This document shows positions 8,004 through 17,051 of a DNA stretch of 64,000 nucleotides, piece by piece (position 1 is the stretch's first letter; each line of letters starts with the position of its first letter). Below the pieces are notes generated by a model. It was not told where the DNA came from, searched no databases, and saw nothing but the letters and a program-made list of their open reading frames with translations. This stretch comes from CAYLKK01 sp964412505 (lineage in GTDB: Bacteria; Pseudomonadota; Alphaproteobacteria; UBA3830; CAYLKK01), in assembly GCA_964412505.1 (NCBI GenBank), contig CAYPOM010000004.1, positions 33,272 to 97,271 of the forward strand, read 5' to 3'. Made by a program: the position numbers and the translations under genes.

Positions 8004-10055
8004 TTAAAAATCCTTTACTAACTCAATGACATTATGTGCTTTTTCTAATCCATTTTTCCTTTCTTTATTCCCTTCATCGTACTTTCCAGAGCAGAATTGA
8101 GAACAGGCATTCTTGTAATGAGACATCATATCACTTGAGAGTCTAATTATCTCAGATGCTATATCTGCGAAATTTCCATCTATATCTTGACGATTTTTAT
8201 CTATAACACAAGCGACATCTTTTGCATAATTAATCATGGCATCAAATTTTTGATTATATCGATTCTGATGACTTACTAGTAAGCTAGATTTACGCTTTTT
8301 TTCGGCGTCTGAAGCAAACTCTATGCTAAAATAAAACATATCTAAATTTGCAGTAATATTAAGCATCTCGCAATAACCTGTGATATAATCTGATATTTTT
8401 GCGCGAATTCTTAACCATGTTTTGTCAAGAACATTTAGAGCATCAGTATGAACCAGCGAACGAAAATAATCAGATTTTGCAATGCATATTTTACGAGCAC
8501 TGCCAGTTGTCATATTTAAATTAACATCAATGTTTTCAAAAAACTTATCATTTATAAAATCGTAAAATAATTCAATAAAGCACTTTAATCCTACATCATT
8601 AGACAGTCTAACAAATATGAAGGTGACTGGATCAACTTGTTCAAGCTTCGGGTACCCAGGCTTAAATAATTTAATCCATTCGTCATATGCGAAATCAGCT
8701 GCATTAATCAGCATGTTCTTCAGGTCATTATCTACAACATCTTTAGACTGTAAGATCTCAAGAGCTCTATCGCACACTTTCTCAAAAATATCAAACCTGT
8801 ATTTAGCTTTCTCATATCTATCTTTTTCTTCACGTTTAAACCTATCAGGAATAGCTTCGTGCAGATTGCGAATACTTGATACAAAATACTCATATATGTC
8901 AATAGACTTTTGTACAGCCGTATCTGCATTTCTGACATGCCCCAAACATGGCTCAAAACTGTAAACTTGATTATTAATTTTCAGTTTGTATTTCTTTGAT
9001 TTAACGACTGCATACCGTGTCTTGTATACAGTACTTGTTTCTGCTGGCTTGCTTATACCAGCCTGAATAGGTAAATTCTCGAACTTAGTCGCTGTCACAG
9101 AAGGATTTACATGTAGCGTGTTGTTAACTCCACATGTAGTAATTTGAGCTATCTCAAACAGGTTTTTAAATTCATTATCAGCAAAAGTAACACAGCTTTT
9201 ATTTAAAGCACTATTAGTATTACGATCAATGAATTTCCACCGCAATGCTCCATAACCATTTAATGCATAGAACGATACGACTTGTGCAGATTGTGATCCA
9301 TTAGGATGCCGAACAGGAAAAAACAAGAATTTTGGTTCGATACCTGAGTTGTACTTAATGTCAGAAATCTCGAAAGCTAACCCAGTGAATGCACAATCAT
9401 TGCCTCTTATTGTTTTTTTATATTCTCCACGTACAATTTGTTCGCTTTTTGAAAGTAGATCTGCTACTGTGAGCAACTCCATAACCAATGGCATGACATT
9501 CATTTTATCGTTAGAACCGATAGCATTACATCCTATTTGTTTATACCAAGCAGATAAGCATTGGTCTCCAGCAACATAATTATATGCATTTAATGCATTG
9601 CCTATTTTCTTATCTTTTTGTCCCATAGCAAAGTAATCCATATGTTTTCCGAATGCATGCGGTAACCCGACGCTAACAGACTTATAGGAATTTGGCGTAT
9701 AGTCAGTAACTGGCCGTGCTAAAGCTTTCTGGTAAGCGTCATAGACTTCTTTCTGAGCCTTAGCATGTTTTTGCCAATCTTTAATGACATCATCGCAGTA
9801 TTCAATTGCTTTCTTTCGTTTTTGTATACGGTTTTCTTAATCTTGAGATGTCTCGCATCCACTAATTTTAATTAATTCATCTTCTATGTAGTAAAGCATG
9901 CCGCCAATTGCTTCCTTATACGCCGCAAACCCAGGCTGTTGGTCTGTCCTAATTAATGGCTGTATAAATTTATTAAATGAATCATTCTGCCTCATGCAAT
10001 CACAAAACATGCAAGGCAACATATATACGATAGATAGTAATATTTTTTTGTGCAT
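8004..10055 (-). pseudogene. Large secreted protein of unknown function, interrupted by in-frame TAA
   Basis: One reading frame runs from ATG 10053-10055 to the stop at 8004, interrupted only by TAA at 9837-9839 (codon 73). Upstream of it are a signal-peptide-like start (MHKKILLSIVYMLPCMFCDC) and about 50 further residues. Immediately downstream the same frame reads on as coding-like sequence (ENRIQKRKKAIEYCDDVIKD), with no Met until 9641, about 66 codons later. The ATG at 9641 has no ribosome-binding site, so a separate second gene is unlikely. I do not recognise a domain; the downstream part is 545 residues, mixed helical, without membrane spans. It is a recent pseudogene, a readthrough gene or a base error. 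The 5' piece alone would give a 72-residue secreted peptide. Confidence 0.7.
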
Positions 10056-10192
10056 TTTTTGCTTCCTTGTTATTTATAATAAATTATTGCCAACTTTTGC
10101 CACCTTGTCAACCAAAGCTATGTCAACAATTACATTAAGGCTAACAATCAGTCTCAATATATTTGGACAGCCATATATGATGGAAATGACTG

Positions 10193-10221
10193 TTTACTGC
10201 AATTGTTTTATTTTATATAAT
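10193..10221 (+). promoter_or_regulatory. Sigma-70-type promoter of the isc genes
   Basis: TTTACT (10193-10198), a 17-base spacer and TATAAT (10216-10221). Predicted start near 10228 leaves a short leader to the ribosome-binding site GGAGG (10241-10245) of iscA. No IscR-type operator is evident. Confidence 0.55.
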
Positions 10222-10249
10222 GTTAAAAGTTTATATAAATGGAGGTTAT

Positions 10250-10627
10250 ATGGATAAGATAATTAATTTCACTGATGCTGCTATTGATCATATAAAGGAG
10301 AATTTACAAAAAAATTCAGCGAAAGGAATTAGATTCAGCGTAAAATTTGGTGGATGCCAAGGGCTTACATACGGCGTTGATTACGTGGAAGAAATCAATG
10401 CAGCAGATATAACCTTTGAATATGATGGAATAAACGTATTTTTAGAACCTAAAGCAGTTTTATTCTTAGAAGGTATGGTTGTCGATTTTAAAACAACAGC
10501 AATTAGCTCTGGATTTGTCTTTGAAAATCCAAATGCACAAAGCAAGTGTGGTTGTGGTATGTCTTTCTGCTCAAAAGACGTAGAATCAAGTGGTTGCGGA
10601 TCATGTAATGGAACGTGTTGTAGATGA
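10250..10627 (+). CDS. iscA: IscA/HesB-type iron-sulfur assembly protein with Cys-rich tail
   Basis: Start chosen at ATG 10250 because GGAGG sits 4 bases upstream; the longer frame from 10220 overlaps the promoter. The 125-residue protein has the three conserved cysteines of A-type carriers: GGCQGLTYG near residue 38 and CGCGMSF near 107. After the usual C-terminus it continues with an extra tail containing five more Cys (F-C-S, then GCGSC and GTCCR). A-type proteins receive or deliver Fe-S clusters. It is the first gene of an iscA-hscB-hscA operon; iscS, iscU and the ferredoxin gene are not adjacent. Confidence 0.87.
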   Translation: MDKIINFTDAAIDHIKENLQKNSAKGIRFSVKFGGCQGLTYGVDYVEEINAADITFEYDGINVFLEPKAVLFLEGMVVDFKTTAISSGFVFENPNAQSKCGCGMSFCSKDVESSGCGSCNGTCCR

Positions 10628-11069
10628 TATCAAAAATTATTTTGAAATTTTTGATTTAGAACCAAATTTTTTTATAGACAAAAAAGTTTTAGATAACAGA
10701 TATTTCGATATATCTAAAGATGGTCGTATCGACAGTTCTTTATTAAACAAGGCATATAGTGTTTTAAAGTGCAACGTAAGTCGCGCAGAATATATATTAA
10801 ATTTATTGAATATTAGATACTCATCGAATAATCAGAATATTTTGGACCTATTCGAAACAAACGAAAAAATAGAACTTTTAAAATTAAAAAAAGAGTATGA
10901 TGCACTAGATGATGTAAAAAAAATCCTAAAATCTGAATTTAGATCATTGTCTAGTGAATTGACTACGTATGATATTGCAAATATTGATCATGAAAAATCA
11001 TGTGAAATATTTGATAAAATCGCTAAATGCAAATTTATCGAAAAAATGATTAGTAGGATAAATTTATGA
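10608..11069 (+). CDS. hscB: HscB-like co-chaperone lacking the HPD motif
   Basis: Start at ATG 10608 inside the end of iscA; GTG 10590 is an alternative. The 153-residue protein has the HscB pattern: KNYFEIFDLEP, KKVLDNRYFDI, then LLNKAYSVLKCNVSRAEYIL and a C-terminal three-helix region. In HscB the segment after the YF helix carries HPD, the tripeptide that triggers Hsp70 ATPase. Here it is replaced by a short SKDGRIDSSLLNKAY, i.e. the HPD loop and neighbouring helix residues are deleted. HscB normally hands IscU to HscA. Placement between iscA and hscA and the ATGA overlap with hscA support the assignment, but the J-domain is probably non-canonical. Confidence 0.72.
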   Translation: MERVVDDIKNYFEIFDLEPNFFIDKKVLDNRYFDISKDGRIDSSLLNKAYSVLKCNVSRAEYILNLLNIRYSSNNQNILDLFETNEKIELLKLKKEYDALDDVKKILKSEFRSLSSELTTYDIANIDHEKSCEIFDKIAKCKFIEKMISRINL

Positions 11070-12481
11070 TTAATGTTGGAATAGATTTAGGAACAACAAA
11101 TTCAGTCGTCGCAATAAAGCATAAAGAAAAGGTATTTTGCGTACCGTACGAAAATGGCTCAAATATAGTTCCATCAATTGTCAGTTTTCAAGAAAATTCT
11201 TATACTGTTGGAGATTGCCACGATTGTTGCGAAAACGTTGTGAAGTCTGTGAAAAGACACATTGGAACTAATATAAAATTTCAAGATTATTCTGCTCACG
11301 AAATATCGTCTTTTATATTAAAAGAATTGTACTCCAATTTATTGAAATTCATAAAAAATAATGACGAATTAAAAAACGAAAAAATAGGAGATGTAGTAAT
11401 TACTGTTCCGGCATATTTTGATGATATACAAAGGATTGCAACAAAAACAGCTGCATCATTAGCTGGGATTAAGGTACTGAAATTAGTAAATGAACCTACA
11501 GCAGCAGCTATCGCTTATGGTTTAGATAGCGTAGAAGATGAAGTAATTGGAGTATATGATCTAGGCGGTGGGACGTTTGACTTTTCTATATTAAATATTT
11601 CGTCTGGCGTTTTTCAAGTTTTAGCCACAGCAGGTGATACAAATTTTGGAGGTGATGATATAGATAAGAAAATAGCTGCTTTTTGCTGTAGACGTTATGG
11701 AATAGAACTAGCCTCCTTAGAGATACATGAAAAAAAGCGCTGTATTTTCGCGGCAAAAGCGTTAAAAGAAAAGAAAGCAAAATCAATTTTTCTATGTTTA
11801 GAAAAATATACTTTCGAAATGTATATTTCTGACGATGAGCTTAAAAAGCTGATATTTTCTGAACTAGAAAAAACTAAAAAAATTATTGAAATTGCATTAG
11901 ATGATGCAGACTTGTCTATTGAGGATCTGAATAACTTTGTGCTAGTTGGAGGAATGACTAAATCGCTAGAAGTAAAAGAGTTTATAAAAGATAATTTCAA
12001 ATGCAAAATTTACGATAATATTAATCCAGATGAAGCTGTAGCCATTGGAGCAGCAATACATTGTGATTCGATTACATCACACAGCTCGCACAATTTGCTT
12101 ATAGATGTGATTCCTCTTAGCCTAGGCATTGAAACTTTAGGTGGTGGTGTAGATAGAATAATTGTACGAAATACACCTATCCCATTCAGTAACACTGTAG
12201 AGTATACAACAAGCATCGACTTTCAAAGAGCTATATCAATAAATATAGTTCAAGGAGAATCCGACTTCGCAAGCAAATGTAGACTTCTAGGGAAATTTGT
12301 TCTAAATGACATCCCATTACTAAAAGCTGGTGAACCGAAAATATCAGTAAGATTTTTTGTAGACATTAATGGAATTTTACACGTAACAGCAATAGACAAT
12401 AACTCAGGAAAGTCTATCAATGTTGATTTAGAGCCTGCAGCTGGACTAGATGAAACGAGCATAATTAGTATGCTTACGTAA
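11066..12481 (+). CDS. hscA: HscA-like Hsp70 without C-terminal lid
   Basis: The 471-residue protein has a full Hsp70 nucleotide-binding domain (GIDLGTTNSVV at residue 4, NEPTAAAIAYG near 140, YDLGGGTFDFS near 165, VLVGGMTKS near 292) and the HscA-type linker VIPLSLGIETLGGG. It also has a substrate-binding beta domain (ending KSINVDLEPAAGLDE). It stops at TSIISMLT, exactly where the alpha-helical lid begins in other members (HscA is usually about 600-620 residues). There is no frameshift: the stop is directly followed by intergenic sequence. HscA drives cluster release from IscU. ATGA overlap with hscB indicates co-translation. Confidence 0.82.
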   Translation: MINVGIDLGTTNSVVAIKHKEKVFCVPYENGSNIVPSIVSFQENSYTVGDCHDCCENVVKSVKRHIGTNIKFQDYSAHEISSFILKELYSNLLKFIKNNDELKNEKIGDVVITVPAYFDDIQRIATKTAASLAGIKVLKLVNEPTAAAIAYGLDSVEDEVIGVYDLGGGTFDFSILNISSGVFQVLATAGDTNFGGDDIDKKIAAFCCRRYGIELASLEIHEKKRCIFAAKALKEKKAKSIFLCLEKYTFEMYISDDELKKLIFSELEKTKKIIEIALDDADLSIEDLNNFVLVGGMTKSLEVKEFIKDNFKCKIYDNINPDEAVAIGAAIHCDSITSHSSHNLLIDVIPLSLGIETLGGGVDRIIVRNTPIPFSNTVEYTTSIDFQRAISINIVQGESDFASKCRLLGKFVLNDIPLLKAGEPKISVRFFVDINGILHVTAIDNNSGKSINVDLEPAAGLDETSIISMLT

Positions 12482-12505
12482 ATTCATACTATTAGTAAAA
12501 CATAA

Positions 12506-13312
12506 TTATTTTATTCGAAGGTTTATTACAAAAATAGCTTTGCGTGTGCTTATTTTATGCTCTTGCGCCAATATATCTTTTACAATTTTCTTTCTGTTCA
12601 AATTAAATATTGCGTTAAACTGCAACGAAATATGAGAGGTAAGTTTTTTTTCTATACCAACACCAACCGACGGAGCAAGCTGAGTAATATTTTCATTACA
12701 CATATCCTTTGTCGTATTATTATTGATCGTAGAAGTACCATACATTTGAAATGTATATTTGCTCAATACAGCCCCAAGCCTAATAAAAAATACAGAATTC
12801 CATCCGTATGGAGAATATCCTAATTTCAGGTGAAAAATCGGAGAAGCAGATTCATAAATTCTCACTTGATAAGGGTTTTTGATGCTCTCTTTTGTCGCTT
12901 CTTCTTTTAAAGTCCCGCCACCAGCTGGCTCTTTTTCTAGATCATTGTAATAAGCAGAGTAAACAGCGTTTAAATCTTTGGCTTTATTACTTTTTCCTAA
13001 AACTGTAGAACAATCAAACGAGTAATATAATCTTTGATCGTTTATACCACCTGCTCCAAAACCGAAGAATACACATGTAGTGTTGTAATTTGAAGATTGC
13101 GCTTTATCTTGCTCTCTAGATAAACCAGTTTTCAGCGAATTTCTCGCTATACCGATTAAAACCTCAGGTCCAAAATCAGCCTCCACTGCTGATTCTTCAT
13201 CTTTTGTAATATCCTGAACAACATTGTAATCATATTCATTTTCATCAAATGCACAGACGTTGTTTAAACTAAAAACCAAACAAGAAAAACCAAATGCAGC
13301 AAATAACTTCAT
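12506..13312 (-). CDS. Predicted outer-membrane beta-barrel protein
   Basis: The 268-residue protein starts with a signal peptide (MKLFAAFGFSCLVFSLNNVCA, cut likely after CAF region). The C-terminal half alternates polar and hydrophobic residues in strand-like blocks (FHLKLGYSPYGWNSVFFIRL, PSVGVGIEKKL, HISLQFNAIFNLN) and ends FVINLRIK, as expected for a small barrel of the surface-antigen/OmpA-barrel type. The exact family is not recognised. The N-terminal 60 residues are acidic and may be periplasmic or exposed. It converges on hscA with a 24-bp gap. Confidence 0.55.
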   Translation of the reverse strand: MKLFAAFGFSCLVFSLNNVCAFDENEYDYNVVQDITKDEESAVEADFGPEVLIGIARNSLKTGLSREQDKAQSSNYNTTCVFFGFGAGGINDQRLYYSFDCSTVLGKSNKAKDLNAVYSAYYNDLEKEPAGGGTLKEEATKESIKNPYQVRIYESASPIFHLKLGYSPYGWNSVFFIRLGAVLSKYTFQMYGTSTINNNTTKDMCNENITQLAPSVGVGIEKKLTSHISLQFNAIFNLNRKKIVKDILAQEHKISTRKAIFVINLRIK

Positions 13313-13544
13313 AGTACTCCGAATATATCTTGAATATAAATAATAGCAAAAGCATTTAATATTTTAAATAAATTTTAAGCGCATATTAAACAGCATTTTG
13401 AAATTAAAATATACGTCTATAAAGACAATTTTTATCTAAGCAACTAACGCTATATATTTATTGTTGGGCTATTGATAAATATTTTCCTTGTATTTTTTAT
13501 GTATTTGTTGTTCAATTCTGATAATACTTCTATGAGGTTATTAT

Positions 13545-15089
13545 ATGAATCTTATGAAAACAGTCGCCACTGTTGGTGGATGGACTCTAGGTTACAGAAT
13601 AAGTAGCGTTATAAGGGATATAGCTCAAGCTGCAACTTTAGGTGCTGGCCCGTTTGCTGACGCGTTTTCTGTCGCTTTTAAATTAGCAAATATTCTAAGG
13701 AAGATGTTTGCTGAAGGAGCATTCAATGCGTCATTCCTTCCTATTTTTTCTTCAACATTAAAATCAAATGGACAAGAGGATGCGTCTAGGGTAGCTAGCC
13801 AGATATTTACATGGTTAGTAATGATTGTTACGACAATTACTCTTTTTTGCATAGTATATTTTAACTGGATTATCAAAGGATATGCTCCTGGATTTGTAGA
13901 AGGATCGGAAAGGTTTGAACACGCAGTAGCTTTAGGACGTGTATGTTTTCCATTTATAGCAACTTCGTTTGTCGCTGCGCTATTTGGTGGTATGTTAAAC
14001 GCTGTCAATAGATACGCGATGCCAGCCGCAGCTCAGTTGTTGTTAAATATTTGTGTTGTAGCTGCAATGGGTGTTGGTGCACTAGCTTTTCCTAACGTAG
14101 CGTATACAATGGCTTGGGGAACATTTACTGCAGGTATTTTACAAGTAGCGGTCTTGTGGTGGAATGTTCATGCTTTAGGTTTTCGTGTTGGGTTCATGAA
14201 AAAATTAATTTCCCCTGAAGTAAAAGCTTTCTTTAAAAAATTACTTTCTGGTGCATTAGGTGCTGGTGTCTGGCAAGTCAACATAATCATTGACTTTGTC
14301 ATTGCTTCGTTACTTCCTACAGGATGCATTTCTTACATATATTACACAGAGCATTTGAATGCTTTTCCATCTGGGATTTTAGGTATTGCGTTCAGTACAG
14401 CATTATTGCCTCCATTGACCAGAGCTGTACATTCAGGAAATTATGCAGACGCTAAAGGGCAACTAAATTTAGGCCTTTTATTTGCTTTGATACTAACAAT
14501 GCCTGCAGTTGTAATTTTATGCACAATGCATGAACCTATTACTGCTATGGTCTATGGTAGAGGTAATTTCGGGCCACAACAAGTCGCAGCTGCATCACCA
14601 GCTCTTGCCGCATTTGCTTTAGGACTACCTGCTTACATGGTTATGAAAGTTTTCACAAGCGCATTTTTCGCTCATAAAAACACAAGAGTGCCTTTGATTG
14701 GCGGTATAGTGTCTATTGTGACAAACGCTTTGTTAATTGTAGCTTTACTGCCTATTATGAAACATAATGGCATAGCATTAGCAACATCTTTGTCTTCTTG
14801 GTTCAACGCTTTTTATCTTTTAATCGCATTGAAAAAGCTAGGCACTGTCAATGTCGTTATGAAGACATGGGGTCAGTTTTTAATGCAGTGCGTTGTTTCC
14901 GCTATTATGTTTATGTTTATTCTTGGTGTAACTCCTTTTGTAAGCGATTATTACGCTAACGGTGGATTAGAAAGAAACATAGCGATTGTTGGTGTAATTA
15001 CTGCGAGTATTCTAGTATTCTACATATTTGGGAAGATCTTTGGTATATTCAAATTTATAAAAGATCTGAAAAGTGTAGCAAAAGACTAG
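13545..15089 (+). CDS. murJ: Lipid II flippase MurJ
   Basis: The 514-residue polytopic membrane protein carries the MviN/MurJ signature near the N-terminus (GYRISSVIRDIAQAATLGAG, then KLANILRKMFAEGAFNASFLP). It has about 14 hydrophobic spans and the AVHSGNYADAKGQLNLGL loop. MurJ flips lipid II to the periplasmic face for peptidoglycan synthesis, consistent with the dcw cluster 10 kb downstream. It is a single gene with a weak AGG-type ribosome-binding site (ATGAGG, 13532-13537) and a terminator just after the stop. Base composition looks slightly richer in G+C than its neighbours, which fits its high Ala/Gly content. Confidence 0.95.
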   Translation: MNLMKTVATVGGWTLGYRISSVIRDIAQAATLGAGPFADAFSVAFKLANILRKMFAEGAFNASFLPIFSSTLKSNGQEDASRVASQIFTWLVMIVTTITLFCIVYFNWIIKGYAPGFVEGSERFEHAVALGRVCFPFIATSFVAALFGGMLNAVNRYAMPAAAQLLLNICVVAAMGVGALAFPNVAYTMAWGTFTAGILQVAVLWWNVHALGFRVGFMKKLISPEVKAFFKKLLSGALGAGVWQVNIIIDFVIASLLPTGCISYIYYTEHLNAFPSGILGIAFSTALLPPLTRAVHSGNYADAKGQLNLGLLFALILTMPAVVILCTMHEPITAMVYGRGNFGPQQVAAASPALAAFALGLPAYMVMKVFTSAFFAHKNTRVPLIGGIVSIVTNALLIVALLPIMKHNGIALATSLSSWFNAFYLLIALKKLGTVNVVMKTWGQFLMQCVVSAIMFMFILGVTPFVSDYYANGGLERNIAIVGVITASILVFYIFGKIFGIFKFIKDLKSVAKD

Positions 15090-15100
15090 ATTTTCAAAAT

Positions 15101-15124
15101 AGCCGCCAAAAGGCGGCTTTCTTA
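15101..15124 (+). terminator. Rho-independent terminator of murJ
   Basis: AGCCGCC (15101-15107), loop AAAA, GGCGGCT (15112-15118), then TTCTT. The 7-bp GC stem ends only 5 bases before the nuoD start, so nuoD has either no separate leader or a leader formed by readthrough through this hairpin. Confidence 0.85.
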
Positions 15125-15129
15125 TAATA

Positions 15130-16215
15130 ATGACTTACAATCAAAAAAATATAATTAATTACGGTCCTCTTCATCCTGCTGTTCATGGAGCATTGCGTCT
15201 TATTCTCGAGGTAGACGGAGAAAAAATTGTCAACATAGAACCAGAAATTGGTTATATGCATAGAGGAATAGAAAAGATACTAGAATCCAAAACATATAAG
15301 CAAGCGATTGTTTATATAGATAGAGTGGACTATGTAGCCGCTGTAGCTAATGAGTACTCATTTGTTTTAGCAGCAGAGAAATTAGCCGATGTAGATGTAC
15401 CGATAAAACATCAATATATTCGCGTTATAATGGCAGAACTAACGCGCATAGCGAGCCATCTCATTCATTTTAACATGCTTACATACGATACAGGCGCTCT
15501 TTCTCCATTCGTATGGGCTATGGAAGAAAGAGAAAAAATCATGCAGCTTTTCGATAAAATATGCGGAGCCCGCATGCATTTAAATTTTTTCACTGTAGGC
15601 GGGGTAAATTACGATATACCCAGTGATATATTCGATGACATACAAAAAGTTTTGCTTAGTATAGAAAAAACTGTAAACGATATAGAAAAAGTAATTACAA
15701 CAAGCCCGATATTTATTAGCAGAACAAAAAACATAGGTGTCATTACTGAAAAAAAAGCAATAGAGATAGGAGCGACAGGCCCAGTCCTGAGAGCATCTGG
15801 AGTGGCATATGACTTAAGGAAAAAACGCCCATATGATGTATATAGTGAGTTAGATTTCAAAATCCCTGTTGGCACAAATGGCGACTGCTATGACAGATAT
15901 TTAGTAAAAGTACTAGAAGTATACGAAAGCATCAAAATTATCAAACAATGCCTTGTACAACTTCCAGAAGTTTCTTTTAAAAAATCAAATGTTGTAATTC
16001 CTAAAAAAGGAAATATATATTTTTCTACTGAATCTCCAAAAGGCGAGCTAGGAGTCTTTCTCGTTTCTGATGGTACAAATAAACCTTACAGATGCCATAT
16101 ACGATCTACAGGATTTCCTGTTCTTATGAATATTAAAAAATTTGTTGATAACTTAGCGGATCTGCCAGTAGTTTTAGCATCACTAGATATAGTACTTGGA
16201 GAAGTAGACAGATAA
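15130..16215 (+). CDS. nuoD: NADH-quinone oxidoreductase subunit D
   Basis: The 361-residue protein is the 49-kDa complex I subunit: INYGPLHPAVHGALRLILE near the N-terminus, IGYMHRGIEKI, VDYVAAVANE, MEEREKIMQLFDKICGARMH, GVAYDLRK and the family-typical ESPKGELGVFL and terminal LGEVDR. It forms part of the quinone site of complex I with NuoB and NuoH. At 361 residues it is somewhat shorter than the usual 390-417. It stands alone, away from other nuo genes (nuoH is 28 kb away). No clear ribosome-binding site precedes ATG 15130; the GGCGG of the murJ terminator is the only purine-rich stretch. Confidence 0.95.
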   Translation: MTYNQKNIINYGPLHPAVHGALRLILEVDGEKIVNIEPEIGYMHRGIEKILESKTYKQAIVYIDRVDYVAAVANEYSFVLAAEKLADVDVPIKHQYIRVIMAELTRIASHLIHFNMLTYDTGALSPFVWAMEEREKIMQLFDKICGARMHLNFFTVGGVNYDIPSDIFDDIQKVLLSIEKTVNDIEKVITTSPIFISRTKNIGVITEKKAIEIGATGPVLRASGVAYDLRKKRPYDVYSELDFKIPVGTNGDCYDRYLVKVLEVYESIKIIKQCLVQLPEVSFKKSNVVIPKKGNIYFSTESPKGELGVFLVSDGTNKPYRCHIRSTGFPVLMNIKKFVDNLADLPVVLASLDIVLGEVDR

Positions 16216-16261
16216 ATACTATTGATCAAAAATCTTCAATATAGAGCTAACATAAATTGTA

Positions 16262-16281
16262 AGCTCTATATTTATAGAGCT
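16262..16281. repeat. Inverted repeat after nuoD
   Basis: AGCTCTATA and TATAGAGCT (9 bp) form an AT-rich hairpin, with a further TAGAGCT at 16242-16248. No T-run follows on the plus strand, so its use as a nuoD terminator is uncertain. The rest of 16282-16480 shows no gene; a short TAGATG/CATCTA hairpin lies near 16388-16405. Confidence 0.4.
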
Positions 16282-16480
16282 ATAAAAGCATAAAATGCTG
16301 GAAGCAGTTTCGTTCTACGACTTTAAGAGCTTTCATTAAAACTTAAACTACAGCACTCATAATAATGTTTACAACGGAACCTTTGATAGATGTAAATTCA
16401 TCTACATGAAAGTTTAGACAAGATGATCACACAAATAACTTCTAAGTTGTAAGACATTCATAGTTAAGCATAGCCGAGTA

Positions 16481-16936
16481 TTATAAAAATAAATCCAATT
16501 GCCTCATCGCTTCACTTACCACAAAACTAGTTGCTATTGCCATATTCATTGATCGACGATTTTCTAGCATAGGAATTGCTACTAATTCATCCATCTTTTC
16601 TATATCGTTTTCTTCGAAACCTGAATGCTCTGAGCCTACGATTATTATATCTTTATTGGAAAATGTAAACTTATGGAATTTTTTTGATTTATTTGATATT
16701 TCTAAGGCAATTAATCTTCTATCTTTTTTACATTCTAAAAAACTTGTGAACGAATCAAAGATTTCATACGAAGCTGTATCAATATAATCCATCCCTGCCC
16801 TCCTAAACTTAGAATCACAAAATACAAATGAAGCTGGACCTATTATATTCACATGAATTCCTAAGCATGACGACACTCTAAGTAAAGTCGCGGTATTCTG
16901 TGGTATCTGAGGGTGATATATTCCGATTTCAAGCAT
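16481..16936 (-). CDS. trmL: tRNA (cytidine(34)-2'-O)-methyltransferase, SPOUT family
   Basis: The 151-residue protein is the single-domain length for TrmL. It begins LEIGIYHPQIPQNTATLLR, the conserved TrmL/YibK opening, and has the SPOUT knot motifs VGSEHSGF (about residue 100) and IPMLENRRSMNMAIA (about 122). It methylates the wobble 2'-O of certain leucine tRNAs using SAM. It is a single gene between nuoD and the divergent leucine-rich-repeat gene. Confidence 0.9.
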   Translation of the reverse strand: MLEIGIYHPQIPQNTATLLRVSSCLGIHVNIIGPASFVFCDSKFRRAGMDYIDTASYEIFDSFTSFLECKKDRRLIALEISNKSKKFHKFTFSNKDIIIVGSEHSGFEENDIEKMDELVAIPMLENRRSMNMAIATSFVVSEAMRQLDLFL

Positions 16937-17051
16937 TATATATTTCTCTATGAAACAAATATACTAGATTATATCATCTATTCTATTAAGATATACAATA
17001 TTTTAATTTTTGTGTAGTCTAATCTAGAATATGTGTTTAGGAGTATATTCC

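Noticed and set aside
16262..16281. nuoD terminator
   Set aside because: The hairpin is AT-rich and no T-run follows, so I list it only as an inverted repeat.
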